A DNA stretch of 64,000 bases from Pseudomonas mohnii (GCF_900105115.1 NZ_FNRV01000001.1:5769501-5833500); one strand, 5' to 3'. Shown: positions 39,621 through 48,173, numbered from the stretch's first letter. The notes: a model not told the origin generated them from the sequence alone. A program made the numbers and translations.

Positions 39621-40682
39621 ATGAGCTACCAAGTAACGATCGAACCCACGGGCGAGCAGATCGAAGTGGAAGAGGGCCAGACCATCCTGCAGGCCGCCTT
39701 GCGCCAGGGCGTCTGGCTGCCGTTTGCCTGCGGGCACGGCACCTGCGCCACCTGCAAGGTCCAGGTGCTCGAAGGCGAAGCGGACCTGGGCGCGGCCTCG
39801 TCCTTTGCGCTGATGGATATGGAGCGCGATGAAGGCAAGGTGTTGGCGTGCTGTGCCATTCCGCAGAGCGACATGGTGATCGAGGCCGATATCGATGCCG
39901 ACCCGGATTTCCTCGGGCATCCGGTCGAGGACTACCGCGCGGTGGTCAGTGCACTGGTGGACCTGTCGCCGACCATCAAAGGCGTGCACCTCAAGCTTGA
40001 CCGGCCCATGGCCTTTCAGGCGGGGCAGTACATCAACCTGCAATTGCCCGGCATCGAAGGCACGCGGGCCTTTTCCCTGGCCAATCCACCGAGCCGTGCC
40101 GATGAAGTTGAACTCCATATACGGCGGGTCGACAGCGGCCTGGCCACGGGCAAGATTCACGACGACTTGAAGGTCGGCGACAGGGTGGATCTGTCCGGGC
40201 CGTACGGCCAGTTTTTCGTGCGCACCTCGCAAAGTGGCGACCTGATCTTCATCGCCGGCGGCTCCGGTTTATCGAGCCCGCAGTCGATGATTCTTGACCT
40301 GCTGGAAGCCGGCGATAGCCGCCAGATCGTGCTGTTCCAGGGCGCGCGCAACCGCGCCGAACTCTACAACCACGAACTGTTCGAGGCGCTGGCCCGGGAG
40401 CACGCCAACTTCACCTATGTGCCGGCGCTCAGTCAGGCGGTCGAGGATTCCGACTGGACGGGGTTCAAGGGCTACGTGCATGACGCCGCGAAGCAGCACT
40501 TCGACGGTCGCTTCAACAACCGCAAGGCTTACCTGTGCGGGCCGCCGGTGATGATCGATTCGGCCATTACCTGCCTGATGCAGGGGCGGTTGTTCGAACG
40601 CGACATCTTCATGGAGCGCTTCTATAGCGCCGCCGACGGCAGTGAGCAAACCCAGCGTTCGGCTTTGTTCAAACGCATCTGA
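39621..40682 (+). CDS. dmpP: Phenol hydroxylase reductase (2Fe-2S/FAD)
   Basis: 353 residues. An N-terminal plant-type ferredoxin domain has the cysteine set C37, C42, C45 (ACGHGTCATC) plus the distal ACC near 77. The ferredoxin-NADP-reductase-like module follows, with FAD motif TRAFSLANPP and NAD motif IFIAGGSGLSSPQSMI, ending YLCGPPVMIDSAITCLMQGRLFERDIFMERF. It passes electrons from NADH to DmpN. ATG 39621 has CGGAG immediately upstream; the longer frame starts within dmpO. Confidence 0.94.
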   Translation: MSYQVTIEPTGEQIEVEEGQTILQAALRQGVWLPFACGHGTCATCKVQVLEGEADLGAASSFALMDMERDEGKVLACCAIPQSDMVIEADIDADPDFLGHPVEDYRAVVSALVDLSPTIKGVHLKLDRPMAFQAGQYINLQLPGIEGTRAFSLANPPSRADEVELHIRRVDSGLATGKIHDDLKVGDRVDLSGPYGQFFVRTSQSGDLIFIAGGSGLSSPQSMILDLLEAGDSRQIVLFQGARNRAELYNHELFEALAREHANFTYVPALSQAVEDSDWTGFKGYVHDAAKQHFDGRFNNRKAYLCGPPVMIDSAITCLMQGRLFERDIFMERFYSAADGSEQTQRSALFKRI

Positions 40683-40699
40683 CACAGCCCTCGACCCAC

Positions 40700-40722
40700 T
40701 GTGGGAGCGAGCCTGCTCGCTC
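40700..40722. repeat. REP unit after dmpP
   Basis: TGTGGGAGCGAGCCTGCTCGC, the same family as at 39134. It lies 18 bp after the dmpP stop, in the gap before the SphA-like gene. Confidence 0.75.
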
Positions 40723-40807
40723 CAACCAGTAATGGAACCTGCCTTCTCGACACCCTGCGAGCGGGCAGGGCGTGCCTGACCGATAACAACAATAAAGGTT
40801 GAAACGA

Positions 40808-41710
40808 ATGACTCGCAGAACAAACAAGCTGCTCGTGATCTCTACCCTGGCCAGCGTCAGCGCGGCGCTCGCTGTCCCGGTGCACGCCACCGAAGGCGGA
40901 GGAACGTCTTACCCCTTGGGCGCGGAAAACTACATGTCCGGGGCGATGCCGCCACCGGGCTTCTACGGGCAACTGTTCGTCAATCACTATGAGGCCGACA
41001 ATCTGCGCGGCAACGACGGCAAGAAACTCCCGGTGGATTTTCGCGTGCGCGCCAACGCCATCACCCCACGGCTGATCTGGGTCAGCGATTACACCCTGTT
41101 TGGCGCCAGCGTGGCGCTGCACGCGATCGTCCCGCTGGTGGACCTCAAGGTCGATCTCAACGGTCAGTCGCAAAGCAAACAAGGCCTGGGGGACGTGATC
41201 TTCGGACCGGCACTGGGCTTTCACCACAGCGAGAAATTCCACAGCATCCTCGCCCTGGACATGATCGCCCCCACCGGTCGTTATGACAAAGGCGACCTGG
41301 CCAACATCGGGCGTAACTACTGGGTGATCGAGCCGGTCTATGCCATGTCCTACGTCGACCCGAACGGGCTCAACCTCGATGCCAAGGTGATGTACGACTT
41401 CAACCGCGAGAACCCGGCGACCGACTACCGTTCGGGACAGGAGTTTCACGTCGACTATGCCGTCGGCTGGGGGCTGGGTAATGGTTGGGTGCTGGGCGTG
41501 GGTGGCTACTACTACCGACAGACCACCGATGACCGCCAGAACGGCGAGACGGTCAAAGACAACAAGGGTCGGGCGCTGGCCATCGGGCCGTCGATCAAAT
41601 ACACCAGCAAGGAGGGATGGTTCGTCACCGGGAAGTGGGAGCAGGAGACCGAAGTGCGCAACCGGGCGCAGGGCAATGCGTACTGGATGAAACTGACCGT
41701 GCCGTTCTGA
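40808..41710 (+). CDS. SphA/MetA-family outer-membrane protein of phenol degradation
   Basis: 300 residues. Signal peptide (TRRTNKLLVISTLASVSAALAVPVHA), then a beta-barrel pattern with TEGGGTSYPLGAENYMSGAMPPPGFYGQLFVNHYEADNLRGNDG, MIAPTGRYDKGDLANIGRNYW, and terminal strand AYWMKLTVPF ending in Phe. It matches the phenol_MetA_deg family found in aromatic-degradation operons; it probably helps hydrophobic substrates across the outer membrane. ATG 40808 is chosen over TTG 40799. It lies 125 bp after dmpP and may share its transcript. Confidence 0.88.
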   Translation: MTRRTNKLLVISTLASVSAALAVPVHATEGGGTSYPLGAENYMSGAMPPPGFYGQLFVNHYEADNLRGNDGKKLPVDFRVRANAITPRLIWVSDYTLFGASVALHAIVPLVDLKVDLNGQSQSKQGLGDVIFGPALGFHHSEKFHSILALDMIAPTGRYDKGDLANIGRNYWVIEPVYAMSYVDPNGLNLDAKVMYDFNRENPATDYRSGQEFHVDYAVGWGLGNGWVLGVGGYYYRQTTDDRQNGETVKDNKGRALAIGPSIKYTSKEGWFVTGKWEQETEVRNRAQGNAYWMKLTVPF

Positions 41711-41736
41711 CACGGTCTGTGATCAACGCATAATCC

Positions 41737-41823
41737 TGTGGGAGCGGGCTTGCCCGCGAAGCGGTGTATCAGACGCTATTTAAGTCGTCTGACACCCTGT
41801 ATTCGCGAGCAAGCTCTCCCACA
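41737..41823. repeat. REP doublet between convergent genes
   Basis: TGTGGGAGCGGGCTTGCCCGCGA and, inverted, TCGCGAGCAAGCTCTCCCACA, with CAGACGCTATTTAAGTCGTCTG forming a central stem. It lies between the convergent SphA-like and amidase genes and probably also terminates both transcripts. Confidence 0.8.
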
Positions 41824-41827
41824 CCCT

Positions 41828-43540
41828 TTATCGGCCGCCAGACAGCGGCGGGGTGCGCGGCGGGATCAGGCGCTTGGACCCGGTCGATTCGAACGCCGAA
41901 GCAAAACGCAGCAGCGCCGAATCGTCATAGGCACGACCGGCGAAGGTCAGGCCGACGGGCATGCCAATGTCGGGCATCACACCCATTGGGACGGTAACCG
42001 TCGGCACGCCCAGGTGGCGGATGGCGAGGTTGCCGTTGGCCACCCAAACGCCGTTGCTCCAGGCGATATCCGCCGACTGCGGGTCGACATCGGCATTGGC
42101 CGGCGCCACGTCGGCGACGGTCGGGAACAGCACCGCGTCGAGCCCCTGGCGATCCATCCACTCCTCGAGATCGATCCGCCGGGTCTGTTCAAGACCACGC
42201 AGGCCGTCAGGCACCGTGCTGATCTGGTCCCACGGCGTAATGCCGCGCTCTGCCATCTTCACGTATTCGTCCATGCCGGCGGCCAGGTCGCCCTCGCGGT
42301 TGGGCAGCGTGCCCGGGTCGTGCGGGAAAATCAGCGGCCCGTCGACGTCGACCAGACGGTTGAGTTTCGGGTCGCCGTTGGCCTGCAGGAAATCATCGAA
42401 GGCCCAGGCCGTCAGGTCCCACAATTCGTGGTGCAGGAACTCTTTGGAGACAATGCCGCGGTTGAACACGGTCGGCGCACCGGGACGATCACCTTCGCAA
42501 TTGGAAACCAGCGGGAAATCGACTTCGAGCACTTCGGCGCCAGCAGCTTCCAGGGCCTCGCGCGCTTGCTGCCACAGCCCGATGACCGAATCACGGGTGA
42601 TGATGCGTTGCCCGGTCGGCCCGCCGATACCCGGTGCATCGCTGGTGCCGGCTTCGGCATCGGCGTTGATGTACATGCGCGGAACGCCGAAGCGCTTGCC
42701 TGCCAGTGAGTCGGACTTTACGGCAAGTTCCTGATAGGAAGCCGGACGCACCGAGGCAACGCTCGGAATCGGCACCCAGGGTTGCAGGCGCCACAGGTCG
42801 CCACGGGTGTCGGGATCTTGCGCCACCACCACGTCGAGGACCTCAAGCAGGTCGGCCATGGTTCTGGCGAACGGCACGACCACGTCCATGGTCGGCGTCA
42901 ACGGCCAGTTGCCGCGCACCGAAATCACCCCGCGTGAAGGCGTATAGGCGCACAAACCGTTGTTCGAGGCCGGGCCACGGCCACTCGACCAGGTTTCTTC
43001 GGCCAGGCCAAAGGCGGCGAAGCTGGCAGCGGTGGCCGTGCCGGCGCCGTTCGACGAACCCGAGGCGAAAGGCGCGGTGAGGTAGTTGGCGTTGTACGGG
43101 CTCTCGGCACGGCCATAGACGCCCCGCTGCATGCCGCCATTGGCCATCGGTGGCATGTTGGTCTTGCCCAGGCAGATCGCCCCGGCACCGCGCAGGCGCT
43201 CGATGGTGAACGCGTCGCGATAGGCAATCAGGTCCTTGAAGGCCGGACTGCCCGAAGCCGCCGTGAGTCCCTTGACCAGGTAACTGTCCTTGGCCGTATA
43301 GGGAATGCCATCAAGCGGACCCAGCGTCTGGCCCTTGGCCCGACGGGCATCGGAGGCCTGCGCTTCAGCGAGCGCTTCAGGGTTGCGCACCACGACCGCG
43401 TTGAGGGCGGTGGGCGTGTCGGTGCCGTCGTACGCATCGATCCGGGCGAGATAGGCCTGGACCAGCTCAACCGCCGTGGTCTGGCCGGACTCCAGCGCAG
43501 CGCGCAGTTGGGCGATGGAAACTTCAGTGACCTCGATCAT
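41828..43540 (-). CDS. Amidase signature family protein
   Basis: 570 residues. The Ser-cisSer-Lys triad region is visible: Lys in GIPYTAKDSYLVKG, the Gly/Ser-rich ASGSSNGAGTATAASFA, and the nucleophile region EETWSSGRGPASNNGL. The last differs from the usual GGSIRxPA, so the active serine should be checked. It hydrolyses an amide (or nitrile-derived amide) in the cytoplasm; there is no signal peptide. The start is coupled by ATGA overlap to a 33-residue ORF upstream. Confidence 0.85.
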   Translation of the reverse strand: MIEVTEVSIAQLRAALESGQTTAVELVQAYLARIDAYDGTDTPTALNAVVVRNPEALAEAQASDARRAKGQTLGPLDGIPYTAKDSYLVKGLTAASGSPAFKDLIAYRDAFTIERLRGAGAICLGKTNMPPMANGGMQRGVYGRAESPYNANYLTAPFASGSSNGAGTATAASFAAFGLAEETWSSGRGPASNNGLCAYTPSRGVISVRGNWPLTPTMDVVVPFARTMADLLEVLDVVVAQDPDTRGDLWRLQPWVPIPSVASVRPASYQELAVKSDSLAGKRFGVPRMYINADAEAGTSDAPGIGGPTGQRIITRDSVIGLWQQAREALEAAGAEVLEVDFPLVSNCEGDRPGAPTVFNRGIVSKEFLHHELWDLTAWAFDDFLQANGDPKLNRLVDVDGPLIFPHDPGTLPNREGDLAAGMDEYVKMAERGITPWDQISTVPDGLRGLEQTRRIDLEEWMDRQGLDAVLFPTVADVAPANADVDPQSADIAWSNGVWVANGNLAIRHLGVPTVTVPMGVMPDIGMPVGLTFAGRAYDDSALLRFASAFESTGSKRLIPPRTPPLSGGR

Positions 43541-43638
43541 GCCGCCACCGCCGCTTGCTGATGGGCGACACGGTGATGGCGGCCATCACACAAGGTCTTG
43601 GACACAGCGACATCGCTTTTCTGAAAATGGGTGTTCAT
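43537..43638 (-). CDS. 33-residue ORF translationally coupled to the amidase
   Basis: Reverse strand: ATG at 43638 encodes MNTHFQKSDVAVSKTLCDGR then HHRVAHQQAAVAA, with its TGA overlapping the amidase ATG (GCATGATC). It is His-rich in the middle. GAGAACC is a modest ribosome site. The overlap suggests either a real micro-protein or a leader that sets amidase translation. No relatives are known to me. Confidence 0.4.
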   Translation of the reverse strand: MNTHFQKSDVAVSKTLCDGRHHRVAHQQAAVAA

Positions 43639-43833
43639 ATCGGTTCTCGTTGCACGGCGTTCCGCGACGCGGGCTGTTTTTTTGGCTGAGCGCTGTATTT
43701 TGCACCAAGTCGGGGGGAGGGCAATCGCTATAAAGGACGGTCTGACCTTGTCGGGTCTGGACGAGGGTCAGTCGTCGCCGTTGTAACTTGTCGTTCCGGA
43801 CTCGGCAACGTCTGTGAATGATCAGGTATCAGG

Positions 43834-43859
43834 CAAAAAAAGCTGCCTTGGGAGGCAGC
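43834..43859 (-). terminator. Intrinsic terminator of ppk2
   Basis: On the minus strand GCTGCCT-CCCA-AGGCAGC is followed by seven T, about 50 bp after the ppk2 stop. Confidence 0.92.
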
Positions 43860-43906
43860 AGAAAAAACAGCACGGCTTATGGGGGCGAGCCCGAGTGGCG
43901 CTGCGC

Positions 43907-44824
43907 CTAGTAGACCTGAGGCACAATGATTTCCGGCGGCGTGGGATTGCGCGAGTAGTCTTCCTGGCGCAAGCGTTCAGGCAGTTCGATGGCCGGCATT
44001 TCCACTTCTTCATAGGGCATTTGCCCGAGCAGGTGGTGGATGCAGTTGAGTCGGGCCTTTTTCTTGTCGTCGGCTTGCACCACCCACCAGGGCGCTTCGG
44101 CGATGTGGGTGCGTTCGAGCATGATTTCCTTGGCTTTGGTGTAGGCCTCCCAGCGCCGGCGGGACTCCAGGTCCATGGGGCTGAGTTTCCATTGCTTGAG
44201 CGGGTCGTGAATGCGGCTGAGAAAGCGCAGGTGCTGTTCCTGATCGGAGATCGAGAACCAGTATTTGATCAACTGGATCCCGGAGCGGGCGAGCATGCGT
44301 TCGAACTCCGGCACGGTGCGGAAGAACTCTTCGTATTGGTCGGCGTTGCAAAAGCCCATGACCTGTTCAACCCCGGCGCGGTTGTACCAACTGCGGTCGA
44401 ACAGGACGATTTCACCCGCGGCCGGCAGGTGTGAGACATATCGCTGAAAGTACCACTGGGTGCGTTCGCGGTCGTTGGGGGCGGGCAGGGCGGCCACCCG
44501 GCACACGCGAGGATTGAGGCGCTGGGTAATGCGCTTGATCACGCCCCCTTTGCCGGCGGCGTCGCGGCCCTCGAACAGGATCACCACCTTGTGGCCGGTT
44601 TTCACGACCCAGCTCTGCAACTTCACCAGTTCGCCCTGCAGGCGGAACAGCTCGCTGAAATAGCGTCGCCGCTCTTGCTTTTCGGGGGTGTCGCTGAGGT
44701 GATCGTCAAACAGCGCATTGAGGTCGTGTCCGTCCTCCAGTAATTCCAGTTCCAGTTCTTCGTCACTGTGATCGAGCAGCTCGCGATGAATGCGTTGCAT
44801 CAAGGTGTCGTTGGTCAAAAGCAT
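43907..44824 (-). CDS. ppk2: Polyphosphate kinase 2
   Basis: 305 residues, single-domain PPK2. Walker A FEGRDAAGKGGVIKRITQ, the DRSWYNRAGVE Walker-B region, and lid motif RIHDPLKQWKLSPMDLESRRRWEAYTKAKE. It transfers phosphate between polyphosphate and nucleoside diphosphates. ATG 44824 starts MLLTNDTLMQRIHRELLDHSDEE, an acidic N-terminal extension usual for the class I, ADP/GDP-using group. Upstream is a canonical Pho box and -10, in mirror image to ppx. Confidence 0.92.
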   Translation of the reverse strand: MLLTNDTLMQRIHRELLDHSDEELELELLEDGHDLNALFDDHLSDTPEKQERRRYFSELFRLQGELVKLQSWVVKTGHKVVILFEGRDAAGKGGVIKRITQRLNPRVCRVAALPAPNDRERTQWYFQRYVSHLPAAGEIVLFDRSWYNRAGVEQVMGFCNADQYEEFFRTVPEFERMLARSGIQLIKYWFSISDQEQHLRFLSRIHDPLKQWKLSPMDLESRRRWEAYTKAKEIMLERTHIAEAPWWVVQADDKKKARLNCIHHLLGQMPYEEVEMPAIELPERLRQEDYSRNPTPPEIIVPQVY

Positions 44825-44873
44825 GATGGGAACTCCCGACGAAGGTGGAAGTGCCGATGCTAGCCCTGGGGAT

Positions 44874-44891
44874 GTGACGGCCTGGTGACGA
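44874..44891 (-). promoter_or_regulatory. Pho box of ppk2
   Basis: Minus strand: TCGTCAC-CAGG-CCGTCAC, two 7-bp half sites 11 bp apart, as in the PhoB consensus CTGTCAT-N4-CTGTCAY. Exactly 11 nt downstream is TAGCAT (44857-44862), a good -10 for a PhoB-dependent promoter lacking a -35. The ATG is 33 bp beyond the -10. Confidence 0.7.
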
Positions 44892-44916
44892 TGGGATTCA
44901 GCAGAAAATGATCCCG

Positions 44917-44934
44917 GTGTCATCTGACTGTCAC
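44917..44934 (+). promoter_or_regulatory. Pho box of ppx
   Basis: GTGTCAT-CTGA-CTGTCAC departs from the PhoB consensus CTGTCAT-N4-CTGTCAY only at its first base. Eleven nt downstream is CAACAT (44946-44951) as a -10. The same geometry occurs on the other strand for ppk2, 25 bp away. Confidence 0.78.
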
Positions 44935-45009
44935 CGAGCCCGTGGCAACATCCTCGCACTCCGCGTTGAGCGGCCCACGGGCTGTCGAATTTGCCAGGGA
45001 ACCCCCACC

Positions 45010-45945
45010 ATGAAAGGCGATGCCTCACTCTTTGCCGCTATTGATCTGGGCTCCAATGCGTTTCGCCTGATGATCGGCCAGTCGGTCAAGCGCAATCAGC
45101 AATTGATGATCCAGGAAGTGAAAACCCTGCGCGAGCCTGTTCGTTTGGCCGAGGGTTTCCAGGGCGGCGCGCTCGACGAACTGGCGCTGGACCGTGGCTG
45201 GCAGGCGCTCGCGCGCTTCGGCAAAAAGTTGCGGGGTTTCGAGGCCGGGCGAGTGCGGGCGGTGGCGACCAGCGCGGTTCGCCAAGCCGACAACGCCCCC
45301 TTGTTTCTGGCCAGCGCAGAGCGGCACCTCGGGTTCCGCATTGATGTCATTTCCGGGCACGAAGAGGCCCAACTGGTGTACGCCGGCGTTGCCCATACCC
45401 TTCCTGATACCCAGCGCATGCGCCTGGTGGTGGATATCGGCGGCGGTTCGACCGAACTGATCCTGGGCCAGGGCGCACAGCCATTACTCACCGAGAGCGT
45501 TGCCGTTGGCAGCGGCACCGTGGGCGCGCGTTACTTTCCGGGAGGCGCGATCAGCGCACGGGCGTTGCTGGAAGCCGAGCGTGTCGCCACCCTGCAATTT
45601 GAAAGGGTGGCGCGCCGTTACCGTGCCAAGGGTTGGCAGCAAGTCATCGGTTCTTCAGGCACGGCACGGATGCTGGCCAAGGTGCTCAAGGCCAACGGGC
45701 TGAACGACGACGGTCAAGGCGGCGTGACCTATGGCGGTCTCTTGCGCCTGTCGTTGCGCCTGCTGGAAGTCGGGCATGTCAAGCAGCTCAAGCTGGCAGG
45801 TTTACAGGCTCATCGTTTGAGCATTCTGCCGGGTGGTCTGGTGGTCATGCTGGCGGCGTTCAAGGTGTTTGGCGTCTCACACATGACGCCGTCCGAGCCA
45901 GGGTTGAGATTGGGTGTGCTGCATGGGCTGATGTCGAAACACTGA
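45010..45945 (+). CDS. ppx: Exopolyphosphatase (Ppx/GppA family, short form)
   Basis: 311 residues. Phosphate-1 loop AAIDLGSNAFRLMIGQ, VRAVATSAVRQADN, SGHEEAQLVYAGV, phosphate-2 VVDIGGGSTELILG, and SVAVGSGTVGARYF. Only the catalytic Ppx/GppA two-domain unit is present, without the C-terminal HD-like domains of E. coli Ppx (513 residues). It hydrolyses polyphosphate ends or pppGpp. It faces ppk2 across mirror-image Pho boxes, linking synthesis and turnover of polyphosphate to phosphate starvation. ATG 45010 starts the conserved MKGDASLFAAID. Confidence 0.9.
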   Translation: MKGDASLFAAIDLGSNAFRLMIGQSVKRNQQLMIQEVKTLREPVRLAEGFQGGALDELALDRGWQALARFGKKLRGFEAGRVRAVATSAVRQADNAPLFLASAERHLGFRIDVISGHEEAQLVYAGVAHTLPDTQRMRLVVDIGGGSTELILGQGAQPLLTESVAVGSGTVGARYFPGGAISARALLEAERVATLQFERVARRYRAKGWQQVIGSSGTARMLAKVLKANGLNDDGQGGVTYGGLLRLSLRLLEVGHVKQLKLAGLQAHRLSILPGGLVVMLAAFKVFGVSHMTPSEPGLRLGVLHGLMSKH

Positions 45946-45960
45946 TCCCCTCTGTCCCCC

Positions 45961-46125
45961 TGGAGGAGCTGGCCTGTCGAGTCGCCGCATCGCAGCGATG
46001 GTCGTTTTCCTGTGGGAGCTGGCCTGTCGGATCGCCGCATCGCAGCGATGGTCGTCAACGATGACGCGTCTGGCCTGGATGAATGCGGCGTCCTGGAGTC
46101 CATCGCCAGCAGGCTGGCTCCTGCA
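45961..46125. repeat. Two tandem REP-like units plus closing inverted unit
   Basis: GGAGCTGGCCTGTCGAGTCGCC-GCATCGCAGCGATGGTCGT is repeated about 52-54 bp later with few changes, then closed by CCATCGCCAGCAGGCTGGCTCCTGCAG. Same family as 27897-28012. Non-coding; it lies between convergent ppx and the hydrolase gene. Confidence 0.75.
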
Positions 46126-46136
46126 GGTATCGATCA

Positions 46137-47195
46137 TCAAAGATGATCGGCGTCGATCACGGCCTTGGCGAACGCTTGCGGATCTTCCTGCGGCAGGTTG
46201 TGGCCGATGTTGCCGTTGATCAGGCGAAATTCGTACTTGCCGGTAAAGCGCTTGGCGTAATCCTCGGGGGCAGGGTGGGGCGCGCCGTTGGCATCGCCTT
46301 CCAGGGTGATGGTCGGCACTCCGATGGACGGCGCGGTGGCCAGTTTTTGTTCCAGGGCTTCGTAACGGGATTCACCTTTTACCAGCCCCAGGCGCCAGCG
46401 GTAGTTGAACACGGTGATGTCGACATGGTCCGGGTTTTCCAGCGCCTTGGCGCTGCGGTCGAACGTGGCGTCATCGAACGCCCATTTCGGCGAAGCCGTT
46501 TGCCAGATCAACTTGGCGAAATCGTGGGTGTTTTTCTCATAACCGGCACGGCCGCGATCAGTGGCGAAGTAAAACTGGTACCACCACTGCAATTCAGCCT
46601 TGGGCGGTAGGGGGTTCTTGCCGGCCGCCTGGTTACCGATCAGATAACCACTGACCGACACCAATGCCTTGACCCGTTCCGGCCACAGCGCCGAGACGAT
46701 GTCGGCCGAGCGCGCGCCCCAATCATAGCCACCGAGCACGGCTTGCTTGATCTTCAGCGCATCCATGAAGTCGATAACGTCACTGGCCAGCGCGGCCGGT
46801 TGACCATTGCGCAGGGTTTTATCGGAGAGGAAATGCGTATCGCCATAACCCCGCGCGTAGGGCATCAACACGCGATAGCCCTTGGCGGCCAGCAAAGGAG
46901 CGACCTCGTCATAGCTGTGAATGTCGTATGGCCAGCCGTGCAGGAGAATCACCACCGGTCCGTTGGCCGGGCCCGTTTCGGCATACGCGACATTCAGCAG
47001 CCCGGCGGTGACATGCTTGAGCGGGCCGAACGGAGAGGGCGTCGTATAAGTCGCACCGGCTTCGGTCTGAGCGGCGGCGTTCGACTGCGCGTGGGCCGTG
47101 CCGAGCACGCCGAACAGGCTGAGGGCGAGGAGCGAGGCGCCGACCAGGTGACGGCGGGTTTTCCCGTTTTCGTGGTTCCGCAGTGCCATCGTCAT
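46137..47195 (-). CDS. Exported epoxide-hydrolase/dehalogenase-like alpha/beta hydrolase
   Basis: 352 residues. The N-terminus KTRRHLVGASLLALSLFGVLGTAHA is a signal with a twin-arginine, so Tat or Sec export is likely. Oxyanion motif LLHGWPYDIHSYDEV, nucleophile GGYDWGARSAD (Asp, as in epoxide hydrolases and haloalkane dehalogenases), late Asp in LEGDANGAPH and His in NGNIGHNLPQEDP. The substrate is unknown; a periplasmic location is unusual for the group. It lies 157 bp downstream of the cupin gene, with a palindromic site in between. Confidence 0.85.
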   Translation of the reverse strand: MTMALRNHENGKTRRHLVGASLLALSLFGVLGTAHAQSNAAAQTEAGATYTTPSPFGPLKHVTAGLLNVAYAETGPANGPVVILLHGWPYDIHSYDEVAPLLAAKGYRVLMPYARGYGDTHFLSDKTLRNGQPAALASDVIDFMDALKIKQAVLGGYDWGARSADIVSALWPERVKALVSVSGYLIGNQAAGKNPLPPKAELQWWYQFYFATDRGRAGYEKNTHDFAKLIWQTASPKWAFDDATFDRSAKALENPDHVDITVFNYRWRLGLVKGESRYEALEQKLATAPSIGVPTITLEGDANGAPHPAPEDYAKRFTGKYEFRLINGNIGHNLPQEDPQAFAKAVIDADHL

Positions 47196-47315
47196 GGGGA
47201 TGTCTCCGTTGCAAGCCGTTGGTCAGGGGTTCTGGATGATCCCCTTCAAACCTTGCCTGCATTTGAGCGCGGCGATGTATCTGGCCTGTGTCGGTGGGCA
47301 GGCCAGATGCAAGCG

Positions 47316-47354
47316 GATGTATCGCGATGTCACCCGGATACACTGTGATACATC
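47316..47354. promoter_or_regulatory. Operator-like inverted repeat upstream of the hydrolase gene
   Basis: The arms GATGTATC and GATACATC (8 bp, perfect) are separated by 23 bp that include GATGTCACCCGGATACACTGT, so GTATC/GATAC half sites recur at about half-turn intervals. It lies about 120 bp upstream of the hydrolase start and touches the end of the cupin gene. No regulator gene is adjacent. Confidence 0.35.
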
Positions 47355-47763
47355 ATTGCGCGGGCGGGCCGACGTTGTATTCCTCGTCCGTGACTTTTTC
47401 CATCCAGACCACACTCACACCGTCCAGCGCTTCCTGGACGCCGATGTGGGTCATTGCGGTGGTGGCGCTGGCGCCGTGCCAGTGCTTGTGGTCAGGCGGG
47501 CACCAGATGACATCACCGGCACGGATTTCCACGATCGGTTCGCCTTCGCACTGGGTCCAGCCGCAGCCGGCGGTGACAATCAGGGTCTGCCCCAGCGGAT
47601 GGGTATGCCAGGCGCTGCGTGCGCCGGGTTCAAAGGTGACGCTGACGACGGAAACCCGGGCGGGTGACGGAGGGGCGTTGAGCGGGTCCATGCGGACGGT
47701 GCCGGTGAAGAAGGCTTCAGGGGCTTTTATCGAGGGCTGCGAACCTACGCGCTTGAGGATCAT
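47353..47763 (-). CDS. Cupin-domain protein
   Basis: 136 residues with both cupin motifs: motif 1 [20 protein letters not shown] (metal His/His/Gln) and motif 2 [17 protein letters not shown] (His). Similar to the mandelonitrile-lyase-like / quercetinase-like single cupins. It probably binds a divalent metal and may act as a small-molecule lyase or dioxygenase. Possibly an operon with the epoxide-hydrolase-like gene downstream. Confidence 0.87.
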   Translation of the reverse strand: MILKRVGSQPSIKAPEAFFTGTVRMDPLNAPPSPARVSVVSVTFEPGARSAWHTHPLGQTLIVTAGCGWTQCEGEPIVEIRAGDVIWCPPDHKHWHGASATTAMTHIGVQEALDGVSVVWMEKVTDEEYNVGPPAQ

Positions 47764-48098
47764 GATCGGGTCCTATTGATAAATGAACAGGAGGAGGTCA
47801 GTGCGCCCAGGTTCAGTCATCCGCAGGGGTGGTCGACGCTTTGATGACGACCCAAGGGGGCATTCAGCACAGCCGTATCAATCTGCGCCTGCCTGTGCGC
47901 GAGCGCAACGTGCGCACCCGGTCATTCTGTCTGGAAAGGCAAAAAACACCGTCGAGGGTGTTGCGTTTAACCTTGTTTAATAATAACTGGCTGTTTTCAA
48001 ACAAATATTTTCTGTTTGGGCTTCACAGCTGCGAAGAAAGTTGATAAATTTCCGCCCACTCTCGCACAGGGCCTCACGGGCCTTTAAGTTGCAGATAC
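47764..48098. other. 335-bp intergenic region upstream of tRNA-Gln
   Basis: The left half is GC-rich. The right half becomes AT-rich (TTAATAATAACTGG, AAACAAATATTTTCTG), appropriate for a tRNA promoter. A ribosome-site-like GGAGGAGG at 47789-47796 precedes a GTG-started frame with arginine-rich, non-coding-like composition. I find no supported gene. Confidence 0.45.
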
Positions 48099-48173
48099 AG
48101 GGGCGTCGCCAAGCGGTAAGGCAGCAGGTTTTGATCCTGCCATGCGTTGGTTCGAATCCAGCCGCCCCTGCCA
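48099..48173 (+). tRNA. tRNA-Gln (anticodon UUG)
   Basis: The cloverleaf closes fully: acceptor AGGGGCG / CGCCCCT; D-arm GCC-AAGCGGTAA-GGC; anticodon stem GCAGG / CCTGC around loop TTTTGAT with anticodon TTG; T-arm GTTGG-TTCGAAT-CCAGC; discriminator G and encoded CCA. It is 75 nt long. Confidence 0.97.

Noticed and set aside
47783..47980. GTG-start ORF behind GGAGGAGG
   Set aside because: The ribosome-like motif is good, but the translation is Arg/Pro/Ala-rich without periodic codon use; the motif alone is not enough.
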